DNA from: Microbacteriaceae bacterium VKM Ac-2854
GTDB lineage: Bacteria > Actinomycetota > Actinomycetes > Actinomycetales > Microbacteriaceae
Direction of reading: 5' to 3'
NCBI GenBank assembly: GCA_013205085.1
Contig: JABMLH010000006.1
Coordinates: 216,160-280,159, forward strand
DNA length: 64,000 nucleotides
The position numbers and the translations under genes were made by a program. The notes beneath the pieces were generated by a model. That model was not told the origin of the DNA and did no database searches. It was given only the letters and a program-made list of their open reading frames with translations. Of the stretch, positions 58,319-64,000 are shown in pieces. Numbering within the stretch: the stretch's first letter is position 1; each line of letters begins with the position of its first letter.

Positions 58319-60616
58319 ATGAGCAGCCAGCGCAGCGAGACCAGCGCCCACTGGGGCACCTACACGGTCGAGGTCTCGGCCGACGGACGCGTGCTCTCCG
58401 CCACCCCGCACGACAACGACCCCGACGCCTCCCCCGCCATCGGCAATGTCGCAGTGGCGCATCACGCCCGCTCGCGCGTGCTGCGTCCGGCGATCCGCCG
58501 CGGCTGGCTGGAGCGGGGACCGGGGCCGGATGCGCGCCGCGGCGAGGACGCCTACGTCGAGGTCGAGTGGGAGCAGGCGTTGGACCTGCTCGCGGCCGAA
58601 CTCGACCGCGTCCGCATCGCGCACGGCAACTCCGCGATCTTCGGCGGCTCCTACGGCTGGGGCAGCGCCGGTCGCTTCCACCACGCGCAGAGCCAGCTGC
58701 ACCGCTTCCTCAACACCATCGGCGGCTACACCCGATCCGTGAACTCCTACAGCCGCGGCTCCAGCGTTGTGCTGCTGCCGCACGTGATCGGCGCTCGCGC
58801 CGACCTGGAGCTGCGCGCGAAGCCCGTCTCGTGGAGCGACATCGCCGAGCACACCGACCTCGTGGTCACCTTCGGCGGCATGCGCCGCTCGAACACCTGG
58901 GTGGTACCCGGCGGCCACGACCGGCACATCGCGAGCGAACGCGCCCGCGCGGTCGGCCGCAGCACCACCGTCGTCTCGCTCTCCGCCCTGCGCGACGACG
59001 CCTTCGAGGAGGTCGGCGCCGAGTGGATCGGCGTGATGCCCGGCACCGACACGGCCGTGATGCTCGCCCTGATCCACGTGCTCGTGGTCGAGGGGCTGGC
59101 CGACGACGCCTTCCTCGAGCGCTACACCGTCGGCGCCGAGCGGGTGCGCCGCTACGTGCTCGGCGAGGAGGACGGCCTCGCCAAGACGCCCGAATGGGCC
59201 GAGAGCGTCTCGCGGGCGCCCGCCGCCCGCATCCGCGACCTGGCCAGGCGGATGGCGTCGGGCCGCACTCTCGTGAACGTCGCCTTCGCCCTGCAGCGCG
59301 GCGAGCTGGGTGAGCAGGCGATCTTCGCCGGCGTCACCCTCGCGGCGTTCCTCGGCCAGATCGGACTGCCGGGCGGCGGATTCGGCCACGGCTACGGCTC
59401 GATGGGCGACTACGGCGTCGGCGTCGCCGGGCCGAAGCTGCCCACCTTCGGCCAGGGCCGCAACGCCGTGCCCGACTTCATCCCGTGCGCGCGCATCAGC
59501 GACCTGCTGCTGCACCCGGGCGAGGAGTTCGCCTACGACGGCGCCCGGCACCGCTATCCCGCGATCGCCTTCGCCTATTGGGCCGGCGGCAATCCGTTCC
59601 ACCATCACCAGGATCTGCGCCGGCTACGCCGCGCGTTCGCCCGGCTCGACACGCTCGTGGTGAACGAGACGCACTGGACGGCGACCGCCAAGCACGCCGA
59701 CATCGTGCTCCCGATCGCGAGCAGCCTCGAACGCGACGACCTCGCCGCCGGAGCCGGGGATGCGCGCCTGCGCGCCTCGCCCCGCGCCGTGCCGCCCCTC
59801 GGCGAGAGCCGCGAGGAGTTCGCGATCTTCGCCGCCCTCGCCGACCGGCTGGGCCATGGCGCGGCATTCCACGAAGGCCTCGACTCCGCCGGCTGGTTGC
59901 GCCGCCTCTACGGTGAATGGCGTGCCGCACCCGGCACACCCCCGGCGCCCGACTTCGACGAGTTCTGGCAGCAGGGCGGCGTCGACCTGCCGCAGCAGCC
60001 CTACGCCGACACCGTGTTCTCGGCGTTCCGCGCCGACCCCACCGGGAATCCGCTGCAGACTCCGAGCGGGCGGATCGAGCTCTACTCCGCGACCCTCGAC
60101 GGCTTCGCCCTCGCGGACGCACCGGGCCAGGCGCGCTGGCTGGAACCGAGCCAGTGCTGGCGCGCGGCCGGCGGCGACCAGCTGCACCTGCTCGCGAACC
60201 AGCCGAGCCACCGCCTGCACAGTCAGCACGACATGGGTCCTGCCAGCCGCTCCACCAAGGTCGGCGGGCGCGAGGCGATCCGGCTGCACCCCACGGATGC
60301 CCACGCTCGCGGTATCGCCGACGGCGACGTCGTGCGCGTCAGCAACGCGCAGGGATCCCTCCTCGCCGGCGTCCGGATCGACGACGGGCTGCTGCCCGGC
60401 GTGGCGCAGATGCCGACGGGCGCCTGGTACGACGGCTCCCGCCCGGACATCGCCGACTGCATCAACGGCAACGTGAACGTCCTCACCCGCGACGTCGGCA
60501 CCTCCTCACTGTCGCAGGGCTCGAGCGGATCGCACGTGCTCGTCACCGTCCGCCTGTGGACCGGCGAGCTCCCCGACGTCCGCGCCTACGAGCCACCCGT
60601 GTTCGTCGCGAGCTGA
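58319..60616 (+). CDS. BisC/DMSO-reductase-type molybdopterin oxidoreductase
   Basis: A 765-residue molybdenum enzyme of the biotin sulfoxide/TMAO/DMSO reductase branch. The molybdenum-ligand Ser lies in VNSYSRGSSVVLLPHVIG. Other landmarks are SYGWGSAGRFHHAQSQLHRF, VTFGGMRRSNTW, GGGFGHGYGSMGDYG and the C-terminal molybdopterin-binding HLLANQPSHRLHSQHDMG and NVLTRDVGTSSLSQGSSGSH. There is no iron-sulfur Cys motif and no Tat signal peptide, so it is cytosolic, like BisC or a methionine sulfoxide reductase, and needs an unseen electron donor. Start ATG 58319. It lies 74 bp downstream of the MarR gene, and its convergent neighbour is a flavin monooxygenase. Confidence 0.94.
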   Translation: MSSQRSETSAHWGTYTVEVSADGRVLSATPHDNDPDASPAIGNVAVAHHARSRVLRPAIRRGWLERGPGPDARRGEDAYVEVEWEQALDLLAAELDRVRIAHGNSAIFGGSYGWGSAGRFHHAQSQLHRFLNTIGGYTRSVNSYSRGSSVVLLPHVIGARADLELRAKPVSWSDIAEHTDLVVTFGGMRRSNTWVVPGGHDRHIASERARAVGRSTTVVSLSALRDDAFEEVGAEWIGVMPGTDTAVMLALIHVLVVEGLADDAFLERYTVGAERVRRYVLGEEDGLAKTPEWAESVSRAPAARIRDLARRMASGRTLVNVAFALQRGELGEQAIFAGVTLAAFLGQIGLPGGGFGHGYGSMGDYGVGVAGPKLPTFGQGRNAVPDFIPCARISDLLLHPGEEFAYDGARHRYPAIAFAYWAGGNPFHHHQDLRRLRRAFARLDTLVVNETHWTATAKHADIVLPIASSLERDDLAAGAGDARLRASPRAVPPLGESREEFAIFAALADRLGHGAAFHEGLDSAGWLRRLYGEWRAAPGTPPAPDFDEFWQQGGVDLPQQPYADTVFSAFRADPTGNPLQTPSGRIELYSATLDGFALADAPGQARWLEPSQCWRAAGGDQLHLLANQPSHRLHSQHDMGPASRSTKVGGREAIRLHPTDAHARGIADGDVVRVSNAQGSLLAGVRIDDGLLPGVAQMPTGAWYDGSRPDIADCINGNVNVLTRDVGTSSLSQGSSGSHVLVTVRLWTGELPDVRAYEPPVFVAS

Positions 60617-60637
60617 GCACCGACCGCCGAACCGCGG

Positions 60638-62071
60638 TCAGGGCCGGCCACCGGCGCTGCTCGCCAGCGTCGCTCCCGGCGGAACTCGAGGCGGAACCGA
60701 CCGCCCGAGGTGGCCCCGCACCGTCGCGCTCCCGTACTCGGCGCGGAACAGGCCGCGCTCGACCAGCCGCGGCACCACCGCCCCGGCGAAGGTCTCGAAC
60801 TGCTCGTGCAGGTAGGCGCTCAGGATGGTGAATCCGTCGACCGCGCTCGCCCGATACCAGGTCTCGATGTGGTCGGCGATGTCCTCCGCCGACCCGACGA
60901 CGATCGGCGTGCCGACCAGCTGCGCCACCAGCAGGTGCCGATAGCTGACCGGGCGCGACCCGCCGACCCCGCGCCCGCTGCGCTCGCGCACCCGATCCAG
61001 CAGCGCCCGGCCCGCCGCGTTGAACTTCGCAGCGGTGATCGGCGAGACCGCCTCGTCCAAGCGGTGCGAGGTCAGCGGGATGCCGATGCTGCGCAGCAGC
61101 TGCGCGACCGTCCGATTCGCCGGCGTCGTCGACTCCTCGCGGTCCGCGAGCGGAACCAGCTCGACCAGCTCGTCGTAGATCCGCCAGGCCTGCTCACGCG
61201 TGGCCGCCACGATCGGCATCAGCGGCGCCAGAATGCTCAGGTCCCCGGCCGCCCTGCCCTCCTCGTGCAGGCGCGAACGCATCTCGTGGTGGAACTCGAT
61301 CGCGTCGCCCAGGCTCGGCGGATCGACCAGGTGGATGTCGGCGTTGCGCGCCGCGAACCGCCGCGAGCGGATGGACGAACCGGAGTGCACCAACGGCACC
61401 TGCCCCTGCGGCGGGCGCAGGACGTTCAACGGCCCGGCCACCGCGAACTCCGGGCCGACGTGATCCAGAGCCGCCACGCCGTCCGGGTCGAGCAGCCGAC
61501 CTCGCCGAGAATCGCGCACGAACGCGTTTTCCTCCCAGCTGTCCCACAGTCCGCGCAGAACGTCGACGAACTCCTGCGCCTCCTCGAACACGTTCGCCGC
61601 CCCGCTGCGGCCCGCCCGGCCGAAGTTCGCCTGCGCCCGCGCATCCGCCCCGAGCAGCAGGTTCAGACCGAACCGCCCCGCGCTGAGCCGGTCGATCGAC
61701 GCCGCCGTCCGCGCCACGGCGTAAGGCTCGCTCACCGCGATCGCCGTCGTGGCGAGCACGCCGATCCTCCGGGTCTTCGCCAGCAGGTGACTCGCCGTGC
61801 TGATCGGCTCCGTCCGCGCCAGCAGGTACGGCTCGGTCAACTCCAGCTCGGCGTTCGTCGAGAGCCAGTCGCCGATGAAGACGAAGTCGAGGTGCGCCGC
61901 CTCGGCGGCGCGGGCGAGCCGGGTGAGGGCGCGGGCGTCGTTCGCCGGATCGTTGTGCGCCCCCGGCATCCGCCAGCCCGAGGGGAACGCGCCCAGCGGG
62001 CGCGCGGTCACACCGAGCACGACGTGCCCGGCTCTCTCATACCAGTCGGCTTGTGGATTCGTGGTGCTCAT
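60638..62071 (-). CDS. LLM-class flavin-dependent monooxygenase (NtaA-type), second copy
   Basis: A 477-residue luciferase-like monooxygenase of the NtaA/DszA subgroup, only distantly similar to the one at 54346. Recognisable parts are RLARAAEAAHLDFVFIGDWL, RFGLNLLLGADARAQANFGR, the substrate lid near NVLRPPQGQVPLVHSGSS, and VGTPIVVGSAEDIADHIETW. Like its relative it needs FMNH2 from a separate reductase. It starts at ATG 62071 and faces the molybdoenzyme tail to tail with only about 21 bp between them. The sequence upstream (62072-62192) is AT-rich and contains the inverted sequence GATATTCGCCGATATC just before the start, a possible regulator site. Confidence 0.9.
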   Translation of the reverse strand: MSTTNPQADWYERAGHVVLGVTARPLGAFPSGWRMPGAHNDPANDARALTRLARAAEAAHLDFVFIGDWLSTNAELELTEPYLLARTEPISTASHLLAKTRRIGVLATTAIAVSEPYAVARTAASIDRLSAGRFGLNLLLGADARAQANFGRAGRSGAANVFEEAQEFVDVLRGLWDSWEENAFVRDSRRGRLLDPDGVAALDHVGPEFAVAGPLNVLRPPQGQVPLVHSGSSIRSRRFAARNADIHLVDPPSLGDAIEFHHEMRSRLHEEGRAAGDLSILAPLMPIVAATREQAWRIYDELVELVPLADREESTTPANRTVAQLLRSIGIPLTSHRLDEAVSPITAAKFNAAGRALLDRVRERSGRGVGGSRPVSYRHLLVAQLVGTPIVVGSAEDIADHIETWYRASAVDGFTILSAYLHEQFETFAGAVVPRLVERGLFRAEYGSATVRGHLGRSVPPRVPPGATLASSAGGRP

Positions 62072-62192
62072 CTGCTCGATGATATTCGCCGATATCGCCT
62101 TATCTCCTTTATGACGATTGACTACCGACCGATCCGCGTATTCAATTGGTACTCATTCGAATCGCTTATCGAATATTCGCGAGCAGAACGTG

Positions 62193-62263
62193 ACGCGACG
62201 GCGGGATTCGAACCCGCGTGCACGGTTTTGCAGACCGCTCCCTGGCCTCTCGGGCACGCCGCG
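62193..62263 (-). tRNA. tRNA-Cys(GCA)
   Basis: A 71-nt cloverleaf. Acceptor CGCGGCG pairs with CGTCGCG (one G-U). The D arm is CCC/GGG, the anticodon stem GCGGT/ACCGT with loop CTGCAAA (anticodon GCA) and the T arm GCGGG-TTCGAAT-CCCGC. No CCA is encoded. It lies in a 404-bp gap that is distinctly AT-rich on both sides of the tRNA. An inverted repeat GTCAC-N4-GTGAC at 62300-62313 lies upstream of it on the minus strand. Confidence 0.95.
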
Positions 62264-62475
62264 ATGGCGATATCAAGCTTCGAATAGTCGACCGGAATTG
62301 TCACGATTGTGACGGGCTATGTCGTCGTGCAGGCGATATCGCACCGACCGGGACCGGGCGGATATCGAAGAACGGATTCAACGAAAGGCCGTCCGTGCAC
62401 GAGGTGCAACGCTGTGGAGTTATCAATATTCGGGCCCGGATGAGCGGGGGGCGGAATGTGCGGAGGTGTGGCTCG

Positions 62476-63975
62476 TCAGCCGGTGGGTCTGTCGCGTTGT
62501 GGGATGGATTCGTGGAGTGGGTTTTTGCCGGGGAGTTCGGTGAGCCTCCTTTCTGGGTCGGTTTCTCTGGGCCGGTACAGGTAGTACCGGGAGCCGGTGC
62601 GGGTGATCCGCCAGTGCTGGTTGTGTAAGAGCAGGTGGTGGGCTCGGCAGAGCAGGATCCCGTCGGGGACGTCGGTGTTGCCGCCGTCGCGCTGCCATTC
62701 GTTGAGGTGATGCGCGTCGCACCACGATGCGGGCCGGTCGCAGCCGAGCCAGCGGCAGCCGCCGTCGCGGGTGACGAGTGCGATGCGCTGCTTCTTCGAG
62801 AACAGCCGCTGTGTGCGACCGAGGTTGAGTACCACGCCGTCATCGGTCATCGTGATCGGCGCGATCCCGTCGGCGCAGGCGGTGGCGCGCACGAACGCGG
62901 CGGATACGACATCGCGGGAGGTACCGAGCACGCCGAGTCCGTCGTCGGCGGCGTCCGCCGCGGTGTCATCGAGAGCGTCGAAGCCCTCCTCGTCGAGGGT
63001 CACTCCTGCTTCGTCGGCGGGGTGAAGTTCGGTGGCGCGGATGATCACCGCGACCGGAGCGCCCTGACGGGGCAGCGCGTTCTTGTCGGTGGTGACCGCG
63101 ATGCGGAGGGCGGCGCCGAGCGCGTCATGCCACAGCTGCGGCACGCTCGGCGCATCCTCCGTGGCGGTGTCGCCGTCCGTGAACCGCGGCTGGCGCAGCG
63201 ACGCCGCGACGACGCCGTCACAGAGGGTGCGCAGGTTCTCCGCCACGTCCGCGGTCAGGAACCCGGACACCCGGTGCATCCCGTCCTCCGCGGGTCCGAT
63301 GCTTAGCGCTCGTCGGGACACAGCGAGCCGCTCACGCGAGAGCACGAGCGTGCGATCGAGTCCGTCGCGGCGGTACTTCGCCTCCTTCAGCAGCACCTCC
63401 GGCGTCATCGCCCCGCGGTCGCGGACCTGAATGAGTAGGTCACGGATCGCCCCGGCGAGCGCGTGCCCGGTGACCTCCCGGGTCGGCGCCCCGATCCCGC
63501 GGATGATCGCCGCCGCACCCGCGGCGGAGAGCAGCCCGCCCTCCACGAACAGGGAGATCGCGGCGTTCCATCCCGACGCGCACGCGCAGAACGCGCCCCC
63601 GCGGCAGGCCTCGCCCAGCGGATCCGCAAGAGCCGGTTCACCAGAGGAAATCGCCAGCAGCGTCCCCACCTCGATCGCCTCCGCCGTCTCCCGTTTCGAT
63701 GCCCCGGTCATCCCCGCGATCAGCTCGACCGCATCCTTCGCGCCGGCCCGCTTCGCCAGCGACTCCGCCCCGAGCGCGGGGGCGGAGCGTCGTGCGATCT
63801 CCGCACACACCGCCGCGGACGCGACCCCGTGCGCCTTCCCGATCGCCCCGAACACCTCCACGAGCTTCAGCGCGTCTTCATCGCCCAGCCCGGGAAGCGA
63901 TGCCGCGCCTGCCGGGAGCGGGGTGTTGAGCTGGGTGCTCGCGATCCGCCAGATCGTGTTGATGAGAGGTTCCAT
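62476..63975 (-). CDS. DUF222/HNH endonuclease (13E12-type), intact
   Basis: A 499-residue protein starting at ATG 63975 (context TTCGTATGG). The DUF222 domain covers about residues 20-380 (GASKRETAEAIEVGTLLAIS, MTPEVLLKEAKYRRDGLDRTLV). The HNH core follows with LVTRDGGCRWLGCDRPASWC, DAHHLNEWQRDGGNTDVPDG and ILLCRAHHLLLHNQHW, including both Cys pairs and the DAHH catalytic motif, so it should be an active nuclease fold. Similar in order but not closely in sequence to the other copies. An AT-rich tRNA-containing gap follows it. The cellular role of these repeated genes is not established. Confidence 0.92.
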   Translation of the reverse strand: MEPLINTIWRIASTQLNTPLPAGAASLPGLGDEDALKLVEVFGAIGKAHGVASAAVCAEIARRSAPALGAESLAKRAGAKDAVELIAGMTGASKRETAEAIEVGTLLAISSGEPALADPLGEACRGGAFCACASGWNAAISLFVEGGLLSAAGAAAIIRGIGAPTREVTGHALAGAIRDLLIQVRDRGAMTPEVLLKEAKYRRDGLDRTLVLSRERLAVSRRALSIGPAEDGMHRVSGFLTADVAENLRTLCDGVVAASLRQPRFTDGDTATEDAPSVPQLWHDALGAALRIAVTTDKNALPRQGAPVAVIIRATELHPADEAGVTLDEEGFDALDDTAADAADDGLGVLGTSRDVVSAAFVRATACADGIAPITMTDDGVVLNLGRTQRLFSKKQRIALVTRDGGCRWLGCDRPASWCDAHHLNEWQRDGGNTDVPDGILLCRAHHLLLHNQHWRITRTGSRYYLYRPRETDPERRLTELPGKNPLHESIPQRDRPTG

Positions 63976-64000
63976 ACGAACAATGCTCGCATCTATCTTC

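Noticed and set aside
63955..64000. LexA (SOS) box upstream of the last DUF222/HNH gene
   Set aside because: GAGC-ATT-GTTC has a three-base spacer and one mismatch, whereas the actinobacterial box needs GAAC-N4-GTTC. The other copies show nothing similar.

Overview
This window is GC-rich (clearly near 70% by eye) and densely coding, with many GTG starts, ATGA/GTGA stop-start overlaps and tandem-coupled operons. An ECF41-type sigma factor, a GAF-ANTAR regulator and four DUF222/HNH (13E12-type) paralogues point to an actinobacterium of the Micrococcales, most likely a Microbacteriaceae-like soil or plant-associated organism. The family assignment is inference. I see no rRNA, transposase, integrase, CRISPR array or origin. 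One tRNA gene (tRNA-Cys, GCA) is present.

Layout. 0-2 kb: an ECF41 sigma factor with a plausible self-recognised promoter, and a deletion-derived DUF222/HNH pseudogene. 2-6 kb: a polyprenyl-phosphate sugar transferase and an amidase-signature hydrolase. 6-7.5 kb: a GAF-ANTAR antiterminator-type protein and a conserved-looking partner. 7.6-11 kb: a small locus of acyl-CoA dehydrogenase, PIG-L deacetylase/methyltransferase fusion and divergent GT2, with a 15-bp x 7 repeat array in the divergent promoter. 11-18.5 kb: housekeeping-type redox enzymes, VOC proteins, a divergent AraC/SnoaL pair and a frameshifted DUF222/HNH gene. 18.5-26.8 kb: a seven-gene glycosyltransferase locus, most genes overlapping by 4 nt. 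27-29.2 kb: small proteins and a lower-GC membrane-protein gene between 67-bp direct repeats. 29-36 kb: epoxide hydrolase, chloroperoxidase-like hydrolase, MarR/MFS pair, AraC regulator, lipoprotein amidase and DUF808 membrane protein.

36-47 kb is a coherent galactan-utilisation locus: GH35 beta-galactosidase, sugar ABC transporter (solute-binding protein and two permeases), LacI-type regulator and a large secreted GH30 enzyme. Three near-identical 18-bp operators tie the transporter/regulator promoter to the GH30 promoter. A class I Fic toxin-antitoxin pair sits inside the locus. 49-62 kb holds a family-5 (dipeptide/nickel-type) ABC transporter translationally coupled to an NtaA/DszA-type flavin monooxygenase, then an aldolase-II protein, an EamA exporter with a divergent MarR and its palindromic operator, a BisC/DMSO-reductase-type molybdoenzyme and a second monooxygenase. 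Together these suggest uptake and oxidative/reductive processing of an organosulfur or similar small molecule. The window ends with tRNA-Cys and a further DUF222/HNH gene.

A cross-cutting feature is short tandem repeats. Many are in frame (unit lengths 9, 12, 15 and 18 bp) and lie at termini or linkers of proteins, especially glycosyltransferases. There are also two families of dispersed palindromic elements, one with a tandem array of three copies and one with a half-element inside a coding linker.
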